A stretch of DNA of 64,000 nt from an uncultured Clostridium sp. (GCA_900543695.1 UQSG01000002.1:62001-126000), one strand, 5' to 3'. Shown: positions 7,929 to 17,201, numbered from the stretch's first letter. Notes: a model not told the origin generated them from the letters alone. Translations and numbers: made by a program.

Positions 7929-9185
7929 TTATACTTTTTTGAAAACGATGCAGGCGTTGTGGCCGCCGAATCCGAGAGAATTGGAAACAGCGTATGCAAG
8001 CGTCCGGTCGGCGCCGTGATTTACGGTGTAATCGAGATCGCATTCCTCATCCGGGGCGCTGTAATGAATGGTAGGCGGTATATAGTCGTTTACCAGAGCC
8101 AATACGCTGATTACGCCCTCCACGCCGCCGGCCGCGCCGAGCATGTGTCCCGTCATCGATTTTGTAGAGCTGATCTTCAGCGAATACGCATCCTTTCCAA
8201 ATACCTTTTTGATTGCCGCTGTTTCGCTTTTATCGTTCAGCGGCGTGCTCGTTCCGTGCGCATTAATATAAACGGCGGAAGCGTCGCAGGCGGTCATCCC
8301 CGAAGCGTCCAGAATTCCGCCCTCTTCACAGGCGATTTTCATTGCCTCCGCCGCCGCTATGGACTCGGGATCCGGCGCCGTCATGTGATAGGCGTCACAG
8401 GTATTCCCATAACCTGTAATTTCCGCAAGAATATTGGCTCCTCTGCGAACGGCATGTGCGTATTCCTCCAAGACAAGAATTCCAGATCCTTCCCCCATTA
8501 CAAAGCCATCACGTTCTTTGTCAAAAGGAATGCTGCTCCGATTGACGTCGTTTTTGCTCGAAAGCGCCATACAATTTGTAAAGCCTGCAACCGACAGCGG
8601 ATTGATCGTCGCCTCCGCTCCGCCGCAGATAATTGCATCGGCGTATCCGTGGCGAATAGCATGAAAGGCTTCTCCGATCGAATGCGTTCCGGTTGCGCAC
8701 GCCGTAACGACAGGGAGGCACGGGCCCTTCGCCGCATAACGGATGGCAACCGTTCCGGCAGCCATGTTCGCAATCATCATCGGAACAAAAAAGGGAGAAA
8801 CCTTCCGCGGCCCGCTGTCCTTTAATTTATACGCTTCATTTATGAAAGTCGTCATGCCGCCGATACCGGAACCGATATACACGCCGAAGCGCGCGCTGTC
8901 GATATTATCGCCCGCCCGCAGTCCGCTTTGTTCTACTGCCTGCGCGGCGGCAGCTACAGCGTACTGCGTATACAAATCCATTTTTCGAAGCTGATTTTTC
9001 TCAATATATTGCAGCGGATCAAAATTTTTCACTTCAGCCGCGACCTTTACCTTGTATTCCTCCGGATCAAAGCGCGTGATGTAACCGATGCCGTTTCTGC
9101 CCTCCCGCAGGCCCTCGTACAGCGATTGAATGTCGTTTCCGATCGGCGTAACGGCGCCGATTCCCGTAACTGCTACTCTTTTCAT
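7929..9185 (-). CDS. fabF: 3-oxoacyl-ACP synthase II
   Basis: The 418-residue condensing enzyme elongates acyl-ACP with malonyl-ACP. The catalytic cysteine is in VVTACATGTHSIG, and the two histidines in NAHGTSTPLND and KSMTGHMLGAAGG. I chose the ATG at 9183-9185 (MKRVAVTG) because GGAGG lies 8 bases upstream; a TTG five codons earlier is inside that ribosome site. It is the only FabF/FabB-type enzyme in the operon. Confidence 0.96.
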   Translation of the reverse strand: MKRVAVTGIGAVTPIGNDIQSLYEGLREGRNGIGYITRFDPEEYKVKVAAEVKNFDPLQYIEKNQLRKMDLYTQYAVAAAAQAVEQSGLRAGDNIDSARFGVYIGSGIGGMTTFINEAYKLKDSGPRKVSPFFVPMMIANMAAGTVAIRYAAKGPCLPVVTACATGTHSIGEAFHAIRHGYADAIICGGAEATINPLSVAGFTNCMALSSKNDVNRSSIPFDKERDGFVMGEGSGILVLEEYAHAVRRGANILAEITGYGNTCDAYHMTAPDPESIAAAEAMKIACEEGGILDASGMTACDASAVYINAHGTSTPLNDKSETAAIKKVFGKDAYSLKISSTKSMTGHMLGAAGGVEGVISVLALVNDYIPPTIHYSAPDEECDLDYTVNHGADRTLAYAVSNSLGFGGHNACIVFKKV

Positions 9186-9221
9186 TCCGTATTCCTCCAA
9201 GTGTTTTCAGATAAATCCCGT

Positions 9222-9977
9222 TTACATGCAAAGCCCGCCGTCGACGCGGATGACTTCTCCTGTGATATAAGCCGCCAGATCAGACGCCAAAAACAAGACT
9301 GCGGCGGCAATATCGTCCACCGATCCGAAGCGTTTTGCCGGAATTTTTTCCAGATATTCCCGTTTTAACTCCTCCTTCAGCGAAGCAGTCATGTCCGTTT
9401 CGATATAGCCCGGCGCGATGGCGTTGCAGGTGATGCCTCTTGCCCCAAGCTCTCGCGCTGCAGTTTTGGTTAATCCGATCAGACCGGCCTTAGAACTGAC
9501 GTAATTTGCCTGTCCGGCCGTGCCAAGCAGCGCCGATACGGAAGAAATATTGATAATTCTTCCGCTTTTCCGCTTCGCCATATGGGAATAAACGCTTTTT
9601 ATCATATTGAATGCGCCTTTCAGGTTCACGCCAAGCACCTCGTCAAAGTCGCTCTCCTTCATTTTCAGAATCAGGTTGTCTTTCGTAATCCCGGCGTTGT
9701 TAACAAGCACGTCGATTCCTCCGAAATCCTTAATGATTTGCTGAATCGTTTCTTCCGCCTCTTCATAGTTGGCGACATTGCAGCGGTAAGCGCCGGCCTT
9801 CACCCCTTTTTCTGTAAGCATACCGAGTACGGCGCTTGCCGCCTCTTCATTCCCGGCATATAAAATTGCGGTGTTTGCGCCCATTTCCGCAAAGCGCAGG
9901 GCGACGGCTCTGCCGATTCCCCGGGAACCGCCGGTAACAACAACATTCTTCCCCTTCATTAAAAACAAATTTTCCAT
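9222..9977 (-). CDS. fabG: 3-oxoacyl-ACP reductase
   Basis: This 251-residue short-chain dehydrogenase reduces 3-oxoacyl-ACP with NADPH. TGGSRGIGRA is the Rossmann nucleotide loop, NNAG and the catalytic Ser-Tyr-Lys (ISSVSA, then YVSSK) are present, and the C-terminus TGEVIRVDGGLCM is typical of FabG. The ATG overlaps the fabD stop codon in a TAATG junction, so translation is probably coupled. Confidence 0.95.
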   Translation of the reverse strand: MENLFLMKGKNVVVTGGSRGIGRAVALRFAEMGANTAILYAGNEEAASAVLGMLTEKGVKAGAYRCNVANYEEAEETIQQIIKDFGGIDVLVNNAGITKDNLILKMKESDFDEVLGVNLKGAFNMIKSVYSHMAKRKSGRIINISSVSALLGTAGQANYVSSKAGLIGLTKTAARELGARGITCNAIAPGYIETDMTASLKEELKREYLEKIPAKRFGSVDDIAAAVLFLASDLAAYITGEVIRVDGGLCM

Positions 9978-10891
9978 TACAGGCTTCCTCCGTTTGCAAG
10001 TACTTCTGAATAATGCAGCACCTTTACGCTTTTATCAATTTTCCGAATCAGGCCGGAAAGAACCTTGCCTTCCCCGGTCTCGATAAATATCGATGCGCCG
10101 TCTCGGATCATCCGCTCGATCGTGCTCTGCCACTGTACGGCGCTGCAGATCTGTTCTGCTATTAAGCTTTTCATCTCCCGCTCTGTTTCGCCGTACGGCT
10201 CCGCCGTGCGGTTCGCATACACAGGGACAGACGCCGGACGCACGGAAACATGCTCCAGGTATTCCAGCATTTTACGGGAAGCATCCTCCATAAAGCGGCT
10301 GTGAAACGCTCCGCTGACCGCCAGCCTTCTGAATTTTCCCCCGTTTTCCTGAACCGCCGCAGCTATTTCGTCAATATCGCTCTCTTTGGCCGCAAAGACG
10401 ATCTGCCCGGGACAGTTGAAATTTACCGCCTGTGCATTTTCAAAGCGAGCAAGTACTTTGGATAACGTTTCCGCTTCGATTCCGAGCGCAGCGCCCATGG
10501 CGCCGGGATTCCGCTCGGCTGCCTCCTGCATAAATTCCGCACGTTTGCAGACCAGCCGGAATGCAGTTTCATCCTCCAGCGCTCCGGAGAAGGCCAGCGC
10601 CGCGATTTCCCCCAGTGAAAAGCCGGCTGTCAGATCCGCCCGGATTCCGAGCGCTTCTACCGCTCTTGCCGCCGCCAGATCAACCGAGAACAGGCAGGGC
10701 TGCGTATTAATTGTAAGATTCAATTCCTCCTTTGTACCGTAAAAGCACTGCTGCGATGTTCCCGGCCTGATTCGGTCCGCCAGCGCAAATACGGCCGCGG
10801 CAGCCTCGGATGTCTCACATAAAGCCTTTCCCATTCCAGGGCATTGCGCGCCCTGGCCTGAAAAAACAAACGCAATTTTTCCTTCCGACAT
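9977..10891 (-). CDS. fabD: Malonyl-CoA:ACP transacylase
   Basis: The 304-residue enzyme loads malonyl groups onto acyl carrier protein. FVFSGQGAQCPGMGK at the N-terminus and the catalytic serine in AGFSLGEIAAL are clear, with the partner histidine in VSGAFHSRFM. A strong AAAGGAGG site precedes the ATG. Its protein substrate ACP is not encoded in this operon. Confidence 0.95.
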   Translation of the reverse strand: MSEGKIAFVFSGQGAQCPGMGKALCETSEAAAAVFALADRIRPGTSQQCFYGTKEELNLTINTQPCLFSVDLAAARAVEALGIRADLTAGFSLGEIAALAFSGALEDETAFRLVCKRAEFMQEAAERNPGAMGAALGIEAETLSKVLARFENAQAVNFNCPGQIVFAAKESDIDEIAAAVQENGGKFRRLAVSGAFHSRFMEDASRKMLEYLEHVSVRPASVPVYANRTAEPYGETEREMKSLIAEQICSAVQWQSTIERMIRDGASIFIETGEGKVLSGLIRKIDKSVKVLHYSEVLANGGSL

Positions 10892-10906
10892 GCAAATGGA
10901 CCTCCT

Positions 10907-11857
10907 TTAAAGAAACCGCGATGCCCGTTCCAGACACTCTGCCGTTTCCTGCATAATTTCCTCTATAATTTCTTTTGCCGGCTGTTCCCGATTTACAAGT
11001 CCCGCAATCTCTCCGGCAAGAAAGCTGCCCTTCTGTGCGTCCCCCTCCTGAACCGCTGTGCGAAGCGAGCCCACGGCAAAGGCCTCGAGCGCCTCGTTCG
11101 AAACAGAAGAATCCGTTTCCATTTTGGCATAAGCGGTGCTGAACGGCGATTTCAAAGCGCGGACCGGATGTCCCAGCCTTCTTCCCGTAACAATCGTATC
11201 ACGGTCGCCCGCCTTTATAACCCGCTCTTTATACTCCCTGCTGACACAGCATTCCGCCGCGCACAGAAACCGCGTGCCGAGCTGTACTCCCGCCGCGCCA
11301 AGCATCAGAGCGGCCGCAACGCCTCTGCCGTCGCCGATCCCTCCCGCAGCAATGACCGGAATTGATACCGCATCACAGACCTGGGGAACGAGCGGCATTG
11401 TGTTCATTTCTCCGATATGCCCTCCGGATTCGCCGCCCTCCGCAATCACGGCAGCGGCGCCCGCACGCTGTGATTTTTGCGCCATGGAGCACGCAGCGAT
11501 CACGGGAAGCACCTGAATCCCCGCTTCCAGCCATGCTTTCATATATACGGAAGGATTTCCAGCTCCCGTAGTAATAACGGGAACCTTTTCTTCGGCCAGC
11601 ATCTGCGCAACTTCATCCGCATGCGGGCTTTTCAGCATAACGTTAACGCCAAACGGACGGTCCGTTCTTTCCCTGGTCCGCCTGATTTCATTTCGAACCC
11701 ACTCCGCAGAGGAATTCATGGCCGATACGATTCCCAGCCCTCCTGCGTTGCTTACCGCAGAAGCAAGCTCCGCATTTGAAATCCACGCCATTCCCCCCTG
11801 TAAAATGGGATATTTAATTCCCAGCAATCCGCAAAGCTCCGTTTTGATTGTTTTCAT
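10907..11857 (-). CDS. fabK: FMN-dependent enoyl-ACP reductase II
   Basis: This 316-residue nitronate-monooxygenase-fold flavoprotein carries out the final reduction of the elongation cycle. LGIKYPILQGGMAWIS and SNAGGLGIVSA at the N-terminus, GGESGGHIG and IAAGGIGDGRG are typical FMN-binding elements. FabK replaces FabI in many Firmicutes and is insensitive to triclosan in characterised species. The position inside the fab operon supports FabK over a catabolic nitronate monooxygenase. Confidence 0.93.
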   Translation of the reverse strand: MKTIKTELCGLLGIKYPILQGGMAWISNAELASAVSNAGGLGIVSAMNSSAEWVRNEIRRTRERTDRPFGVNVMLKSPHADEVAQMLAEEKVPVITTGAGNPSVYMKAWLEAGIQVLPVIAACSMAQKSQRAGAAAVIAEGGESGGHIGEMNTMPLVPQVCDAVSIPVIAAGGIGDGRGVAAALMLGAAGVQLGTRFLCAAECCVSREYKERVIKAGDRDTIVTGRRLGHPVRALKSPFSTAYAKMETDSSVSNEALEAFAVGSLRTAVQEGDAQKGSFLAGEIAGLVNREQPAKEIIEEIMQETAECLERASRFL

Positions 11858-11880
11858 CTGGCATCCCCCGGTATATTCTC

Positions 11881-12846
11881 TTACGGATTCCAGCGCAGAA
11901 CGGCAGCCGCCGATGTGAGCCCGCCGCCGAACGCCGCCAGCGCAAGGAGCTCGCCCTTTTGCACGCTCCCGCTGCGGTTCAGCTCATCCAGGGCGATCGC
12001 AATTCCGGAAGACGACGTATTCCCATATTTAGAAATCGTCGAAAGATAGCGCTCCTCCGGGATGCCCAGCTTTGCTATGACGGCATTTGTAATTCGCTGA
12101 TTCGCCTGGTGCAGGAGAACGTGGGCGATTTGCTGCTTATCCGTAATTCCGGCGGCCTCCAGCACCTCCGCAATATCTTTGCAGGCGGATGTCACAGCGA
12201 ACTTAAAAACCTCCCCGCCGTTCATCTGTACCCGCGGCCTTCCGCTTGGCCCATAATCGATATTAAGCGCCTCCCAATTTCCCTGCGCATGTTCTACAAA
12301 AGCAAGGAGACATTCTTCCTCCCCTCCTCGCTCGATTACCGCAGCCCCGCTGCCGTCTCCGAACAGAACGCACGTATTCCGGTCACTCCAGTCGATCAGC
12401 CTTGACATTCCCTCCGTTGCAATCAGAAGGACTTTCCTGATAGCTTTGCGTGTTTTCAGAAGACACTGCGCCAGATCAAGCCCATATAAAAAACCGGCGC
12501 AGGCGGCGTTGATATCGATCGCCGGGCAGCGCAGCCCGAGCTCCTTCTGTACCAGACAGGCCAAAGAGGGCGTAAAATAGTCCCCATGCACCGTAGCGCA
12601 GATCAGATAATCAATTTCCTCCGGCAACGCGCCGGCATTCTCCAGCGCGGCTTTTCCGGCATTGACCGACATGCCGGTGCACGTTTCGTCGGAGCGCATA
12701 ATATGTCTTTCTTTTATTCCGGTTCTGGTACTGATCCATTCGTCCGAGGTGTCTACCATCCGGGACAAGTCGTCGTTTGTCAGGATCTGCTCCGGTACAA
12801 AATGGCCGGTTCCCGTTATTCTGCATCCGATACTGCACGTTTCCAT
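11881..12846 (-). CDS. fabH: 3-oxoacyl-ACP synthase III
   Basis: The 321-residue enzyme starts fatty-acid synthesis by condensing an acyl-CoA primer with malonyl-ACP. The catalytic triad is visible as Cys in DINAACAGFLYG, His in VLLHQANQRI and Asn in KYGNTSSSGIAIAL. GGAGG lies 7 bases before the ATG. In many Firmicutes acpP sits between fabH and fabK; here only 23 bases separate them, so that gene is missing. Confidence 0.96.
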   Translation of the reverse strand: METCSIGCRITGTGHFVPEQILTNDDLSRMVDTSDEWISTRTGIKERHIMRSDETCTGMSVNAGKAALENAGALPEEIDYLICATVHGDYFTPSLACLVQKELGLRCPAIDINAACAGFLYGLDLAQCLLKTRKAIRKVLLIATEGMSRLIDWSDRNTCVLFGDGSGAAVIERGGEEECLLAFVEHAQGNWEALNIDYGPSGRPRVQMNGGEVFKFAVTSACKDIAEVLEAAGITDKQQIAHVLLHQANQRITNAVIAKLGIPEERYLSTISKYGNTSSSGIAIALDELNRSGSVQKGELLALAAFGGGLTSAAAVLRWNP

Positions 12847-12873
12847 ATCACTGCCTCCAAATCTTCTCTGCGG

Positions 12874-13305
12874 TTATTGTCTCGCGTTCAGCTCCGCGAA
12901 AAATTCGTTTACCTTCTCCAGGCCGCGGATCAGAACTTTCATTTCCTCGTCGTTAAATGCCTTGGCGACCTCGCGAACAAGCTTTTTGTGAATATATTTA
13001 TGCACACGGTCGACTTTCTTTCCCCGCTCCGTCAGTCTGACATGGACGCTTCTTTTATCCTCTGCGTCCCGGCTTTTACAGACATAGCCTTTTTTCTCTA
13101 GTCCTCCGATTGCGATTGTGACTGCGGGAAGCGTAAATCCCAGATCGTTGGCAAGCTCCGTGATCGTAGCGCCGCCCGTCCCGGAATATTTTCCAACGGT
13201 CTCCAGCAGATGCAGCTCGCTGATGGACAGCTGGAGATGCTTATTCCGCCGGACCTTTTCTTCTTCCAGGTCGCTGATGTTTTTATACGTCTTTGTCAGC
13301 AGCAC
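12874..13305 (-). CDS. fabT: MarR-family fatty-acid operon regulator, FabT type
   Basis: This is a MarR winged-helix repressor at the head of the fab operon. The wHTH spans about residues 30-110, with TELANDLGFTLPAVTIAIGG as recognition region and DAEDKRSVHVRLTERG as wing. The start is uncertain: a GTG at 13303-13305 has GAGGAG six bases upstream, but the frame stays open to 13380 and the extra residues (about 15) align with the N-terminal helix of known FabT proteins, so a rarer start codon may be used. FabT of streptococci represses fab genes with acyl-ACP as corepressor; the same is inferred here from position and the upstream palindrome. Confidence 0.85.
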   Translation of the reverse strand: MLLTKTYKNISDLEEEKVRRNKHLQLSISELHLLETVGKYSGTGGATITELANDLGFTLPAVTIAIGGLEKKGYVCKSRDAEDKRSVHVRLTERGKKVDRVHKYIHKKLVREVAKAFNDEEMKVLIRGLEKVNEFFAELNARQ

Positions 13306-13376
13306 GTTCAGCTCCTCGCAAAACTCGGCTCTATCCGTTTCAATCGACTCCGTTCTTCCAGATTTGGGAAATCTTA

Positions 13377-13396
13377 GTTAAATGATTTAATTAAAC
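13377..13396 (-). promoter_or_regulatory. Candidate FabT operator
   Basis: An AT-rich imperfect 20-base palindrome, GTTTAATTAAATCATTTAAC on the minus strand, has 14 of 20 positions symmetric and includes the perfect core TTTAATTAAA. It lies at the predicted transcription start of the fab operon, where a repressor would block initiation. Assignment to FabT is inference. Confidence 0.45.
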
Positions 13397-13402
13397 GCTT
13401 TA

Positions 13403-13431
13403 AGTATATATGCAAAAAACGCTTTTGTCAA
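13403..13431 (-). promoter_or_regulatory. Sigma-A promoter of the fab/acc operon
   Basis: On the minus strand, TTGACA (13426-13431) and TATACT (13403-13408) are 17 bases apart, one mismatch from consensus. It is the only strong promoter I see for the eleven genes from fabT to accA. Confidence 0.8.
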
Positions 13432-13432
13432 A

Positions 13433-13457
13433 TAAAAAAACGGCGCCCCGGCGCCGT
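13433..13457 (-). terminator. Rho-independent terminator of the acylation operon
   Basis: ACGGCGCC (13440-13447) and GGCGCCGT (13450-13457) form a perfect GC-rich stem, followed on the minus strand by seven T. It ends the operon coming from 18.1 kb only a few bases before the fab promoter, insulating the two operons. Confidence 0.88.
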
Positions 13458-13470
13458 CCTTCTTTCCGTG

Positions 13471-14145
13471 CTATTTCTTTCCTGTGCCGTTTAACCGGGT
13501 AAAATCAAAGCCCGTCTGCCGGAGGAATTCCGTTCCCATCAAAAAGCAGCCCGCCGGGCTTGGATGCACGCGGTCCCAGGCCAGGAACGAGGAATGGCGG
13601 AACTCCAGAAAATCATCGAACGCCTTCTGCACATCCACACAGATCAGCCCGTACTCCGCAGCGAGCTTTTTCGTAATTCCGGTATAGGTATCCATCCGCT
13701 TGCGCATCGGATCCTCCCGCAGCTTTTCAATATAAAACGGCGTTATGAGAATCATTCCTCTGACCTGCGGCAGCGTACGCTCGATCAGCTCGCGATACGT
13801 TTCCTCATAAACCTCCGGTTCCACGTGCTGTTCCTTCAAAGCAGGCGAGTCAAACTGACGCCAGACGTCATTAATTCCGATACAAACGGAAACCCAGTCC
13901 GGCCGGAGATCCAGCAGATCCGTCTGCCACCGTCTTTTCAGATCCAATATATTGTTTCCGCTGATGCCCGTATTTGAAATACGGATCGTGCGTTCCGGAT
14001 AAAACACATTAATAAAATTTTCCACGACACGCACATAGCCGGAGCCGACTCCCTCGAACAGTCCCTCTCCCACCGGTTTTCCGTGTCCATACTCCGTAAC
14101 AGAATCTCCAATAAATACAACTCTTTCTCCCGTCTGAAAAATCAT
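13471..14145 (-). CDS. SGNH/GDSL hydrolase (esterase-like)
   Basis: This 224-residue cytoplasmic-looking protein (no signal peptide) has the SGNH blocks: block I FIGDSVTEYG with catalytic Ser15, block III GIND, and block V DRVHPSPAG with Asp and His. Such enzymes remove or transfer acyl groups on sugars. It is the last gene of the MBOAT operon and its ATG overlaps the DHHW stop codon, so it probably acts on the same polymer or its precursor. The exact substrate is unknown. Confidence 0.85.
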   Translation of the reverse strand: MIFQTGERVVFIGDSVTEYGHGKPVGEGLFEGVGSGYVRVVENFINVFYPERTIRISNTGISGNNILDLKRRWQTDLLDLRPDWVSVCIGINDVWRQFDSPALKEQHVEPEVYEETYRELIERTLPQVRGMILITPFYIEKLREDPMRKRMDTYTGITKKLAAEYGLICVDVQKAFDDFLEFRHSSFLAWDRVHPSPAGCFLMGTEFLRQTGFDFTRLNGTGKK

Positions 14146-15287
14146 ACCAAACCAGCCTTTCCAACAGTTTTATCGTCAACGAAGGACGAGATATTGTAAA
14201 GCGCAAGAACCTCCGTAATCTCGTGCTCTTCCGCGTATTCCACTATATTTCCGTTAAAATACCGAAGGTCGATCATATAAATATTGTCGAAATATCCATA
14301 GAGAAACGGGACAAAGCAGTTTGCGTAGGAATCCTTCAGAATCAGGAGGTTTTCCCCTGTTCCCGGCTGCTCTTCCGGCAAAATACGGACCTCGCCGTAA
14401 TTTCCTCCGAAAAAGGCGGCATATTGATCCTTCCGATTCAGATATTCCATATCATAGAAACCATTTGTAAAGCTTTTTTCCGTCCCGTCACACCAAACCC
14501 GCGCTTGAGTGCCGTCTTTTAAAAGATAAAAACGGACGGTATCATACGCGGCGTCCGGACGCAGTACTTTGGAATACAGCGTCCCCCGGAAAGAATCTGA
14601 CGCCGTTATGATATTGTATTCCTCCAATGCCCGCGCCTCACGTCCCGTGGCTTCGCACCACAGAACATAGGCCGCGTAGGCCGCGTCTGTCGTCCAGTGG
14701 TGATCCGTTTTATAAAACGGGGTTTCCAGGGCGCCCACCGCCGCAGAAGGATCGATCAGCGTATATCCCTCCAATTCCTCCTTTGCCGCCGCAAGAACCT
14801 CAAACTCATCAAAAATCGGCGCGTTTTGGGGAAGCTTTTCCCGAAGCAGCGCAGATGCCGTCGCTACCGGCAGGAAGCATAATTTTTCGCGGCTCAGTCC
14901 CCGCTCGGAAAGCGCATCGAAATATTTTTTCAGCGCCGTAAGATTCGCCCGGTAAACCGACCGGTCCACGTCGGCATCCGTCTTTTTTTCGATATAAATG
15001 TTGTCTTCGCAGAAATATACGCCGTTTACCTCGTCGATCCCGAGTCCCGCAAGCAGCAGGCTTTTGGCTCCGATCAGAAATTCTCTTCCGGTCAGCCGGT
15101 CGCTGACATAATCCTCCATATCCTGTTCAAACGCGCCGCTGGCTACCGATTCGGCCGTAAGGCGCGGCAGCTCCTGGAGATATCTGTTTTCATTTTCGGA
15201 AAACGTTTTATCTTTAAAAAGGAAGCTCCCCGCCGAGAAAAACGCCAGAAAGACCAAAAAAATTGCAATCGTAATTTTATTTTTCAA
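14142..15287 (-). CDS. DHHW/AlgJ-like cell-surface acylation protein
   Basis: The 381-residue protein has an N-terminal membrane helix and an extracytoplasmic SGNH-like domain. FYKTDHHWTTDAAYAAY (about residues 190-206) is the DHHW signature shared with AlgJ/AlgX-type acetyltransferases. These work with an MBOAT protein to O-acetylate exported polysaccharides; the MBOAT gene lies directly upstream. The start is a TTG at 15285-15287, with AAGGGAG about 12 bases before it; no ATG is available. Confidence 0.85.
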   Translation of the reverse strand: MKNKITIAIFLVFLAFFSAGSFLFKDKTFSENENRYLQELPRLTAESVASGAFEQDMEDYVSDRLTGREFLIGAKSLLLAGLGIDEVNGVYFCEDNIYIEKKTDADVDRSVYRANLTALKKYFDALSERGLSREKLCFLPVATASALLREKLPQNAPIFDEFEVLAAAKEELEGYTLIDPSAAVGALETPFYKTDHHWTTDAAYAAYVLWCEATGREARALEEYNIITASDSFRGTLYSKVLRPDAAYDTVRFYLLKDGTQARVWCDGTEKSFTNGFYDMEYLNRKDQYAAFFGGNYGEVRILPEEQPGTGENLLILKDSYANCFVPFLYGYFDNIYMIDLRYFNGNIVEYAEEHEITEVLALYNISSFVDDKTVGKAGLV

Positions 15288-15309
15288 GCCGCCGTTTCAC
15301 TCCCTTCCT

Positions 15310-16698
15310 TTAGAATCTGAAATATAAAAACGGGTTATAGGAATCTCCCGCCAGGAACAGTACGCACAGCAGCAGCAGCGCTGCCGTGCCGGCGCAGCGC
15401 CAATATCCGCTCTTCATCCTTTTCCCGAGCTTTCCGCAAAGCTCCGTCGAGCAAACGGCCAGCACAGCTAGCAGCAGGGCGGAGTTGGCAAGGACATACG
15501 TCGTTTCCCCGCTCCAGCCAGGTACGCCAACCGAAAACATCGCTTTCAGGTAGGAGGCAATTTCTCCCAGCGATCCGCATTCGAAAATGACCCATCCGAA
15601 TATGATCAGCAGCAAGCTGTAAAAATGCGAGAAAAAAGCGGGGATTTTATTTAAAAATTTCAGCAAAAAGATCTTTTCCAAAGCTAAAATCACTCCGAAG
15701 TAAAGCCCCCACAGCACAAAATTCCAGCTTGCGCCGTGCCATAATCCCGTCAGCATCCATACGACCAAAATATTGAAGATCTGACGCGCAAGACCCTTCC
15801 GGTTTCCTCCCAGCGGGATATAGACATACTCCCGGAACCATGTCCCGAGCGAAATATGCCATCTCCGCCAGAATTCGGTAATGCTTTTGGAAACATACGG
15901 ATGCTCAAAGTTCTCAAGAAAATGAAACCCGAACATTTTCCCGAGGCCGATCGCCATGTCGGAATATCCGGAAAAGTCAAAATAAATCTGAAACGTAAAC
16001 GCCAGGGCGCCGATCCAGGCCTTGCCCGCCGTAAGACTTCCCGGATCTCCGGAAATTTCCGTCCAAAGCGCTCCGATCTGATTGGCCAGCAGAACCTTTT
16101 TCCCCAGCCCTACAGAGAAGCGCCATACGCCTTCCGCAAAGAGCTCTGTCGTTTCACGCCGCAGAGACAGCTCGTCCGCAATCGTTTTATACTGCACGAT
16201 CGGTCCGGCAATCAGCTGCGGGAACAGCGTCACATACGCTGCAAAATTCAGAATATTTTTCTCCACCGGAATCTCTTTTCTGTAAACGTCAATAACATAG
16301 GACATTGTCTGAAAGGTATAGAAGGAGATTCCGATCGGCAGCGCGATATTGAGCGGCTCGATCCTGCCCTTCAGCAGCACGTTCAGATTTTCAATGATAA
16401 AATTCGCGTATTTAAAATAGCAAAGAAGCCCAAGATTGATCACCATCGCAAGAATCAGGACGGTCCGGGCCGCATGCCGTGTACCGCCGTCTGAAAATTG
16501 CGCAATGAGGCGTCCTGCAATATAATCGACGATAATCGTAAAGAGCATTAAAAAGACGAATCTTGGCTCTCCCCAGGCATAGAAGATCAGGCTCATGATC
16601 AGAAGCACCGTATTTTTCAGGCGTCTGGGGCAGGCATAATACAATATCAGAACGATCGGCAGGAAGCCGAATAAAAAAATCGGTTTACTGAATACCAT
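15310..16698 (-). CDS. MBOAT-family O-acyltransferase (AlgI/DltB-like)
   Basis: The 462-residue, roughly eleven-helix membrane protein begins with MVFSKPIFLFGFLPIVLILY and carries the catalytic-histidine block MLTGLWHGASWNFVLWG (His about residue 325). It is expected to pass acyl groups from a cytoplasmic donor through the membrane to SGNH/DHHW partners, which put them on a surface glycan. It overlaps or touches DUF4358 upstream (TAA, AT, ATG spacing) and so is likely translationally coupled. The target polymer cannot be read from the sequence; no dlt genes are nearby, so D-alanylation is less likely than O-acetylation. Confidence 0.92.
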   Translation of the reverse strand: MVFSKPIFLFGFLPIVLILYYACPRRLKNTVLLIMSLIFYAWGEPRFVFLMLFTIIVDYIAGRLIAQFSDGGTRHAARTVLILAMVINLGLLCYFKYANFIIENLNVLLKGRIEPLNIALPIGISFYTFQTMSYVIDVYRKEIPVEKNILNFAAYVTLFPQLIAGPIVQYKTIADELSLRRETTELFAEGVWRFSVGLGKKVLLANQIGALWTEISGDPGSLTAGKAWIGALAFTFQIYFDFSGYSDMAIGLGKMFGFHFLENFEHPYVSKSITEFWRRWHISLGTWFREYVYIPLGGNRKGLARQIFNILVVWMLTGLWHGASWNFVLWGLYFGVILALEKIFLLKFLNKIPAFFSHFYSLLLIIFGWVIFECGSLGEIASYLKAMFSVGVPGWSGETTYVLANSALLLAVLAVCSTELCGKLGKRMKSGYWRCAGTAALLLLCVLFLAGDSYNPFLYFRF

Positions 16699-16700
16699 AT

Positions 16701-17177
16701 TTAAAAATACTGATTGATAACGGCTTTTGCGTTATCGATATCCTCCGTGACGCATACCACAACGTATTTTCCCTTTTGTATTGTATACGCCTTTTCAAGC
16801 TTGGCCACCTCAGCCGGTGCGTAGCTTGCAAACAGCTCGCTGCGCTCCTCTATATGAGCTTTTACATTTTCAAGCGTTTTTTGCGCCGTCGCCTCGTCCG
16901 GAGCAGTGAATACGATCATTTCGTCGGACAGTGCGCCGCCGGCAATATAAGCAGCCACTTCCACACCGTCTTCTATTGTATATGTAATGGAAAGGGCGTC
17001 TTTGTCAACCTCCTGCATTTCACCTGCAAACGTTACGTTTTCCAGGACATCCGATACCAGCTGAGAAGGATCCATTTCGTATTCGCGTTCTTCCTCTTTG
17101 CAGCCCGCTGCAAAGAGGACTCCAGCCGCAAGCAATACCATTATCATAAAAAAGCCTGTTTTTCTTATCGCGTTCAT
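16701..17177 (-). CDS. DUF4358 lipoprotein
   Basis: A 158-residue protein with a lipoprotein signal peptide (lipobox AAGC at about residues 23-26) and one small domain with alternating hydrophobic strands. Proteins of this kind (DUF4358) commonly sit in MBOAT/DHHW operons of Clostridia, as here, but have no known activity. GGAGG lies 9 bases ahead of the ATG. A role as an accessory on the outer face of the membrane is inferred from context. Confidence 0.75.
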   Translation of the reverse strand: MNAIRKTGFFMIMVLLAAGVLFAAGCKEEEREYEMDPSQLVSDVLENVTFAGEMQEVDKDALSITYTIEDGVEVAAYIAGGALSDEMIVFTAPDEATAQKTLENVKAHIEERSELFASYAPAEVAKLEKAYTIQKGKYVVVCVTEDIDNAKAVINQYF

Positions 17178-17201
17178 GAGCCGCCGCCTCCTTGTCTGTG
17201 T

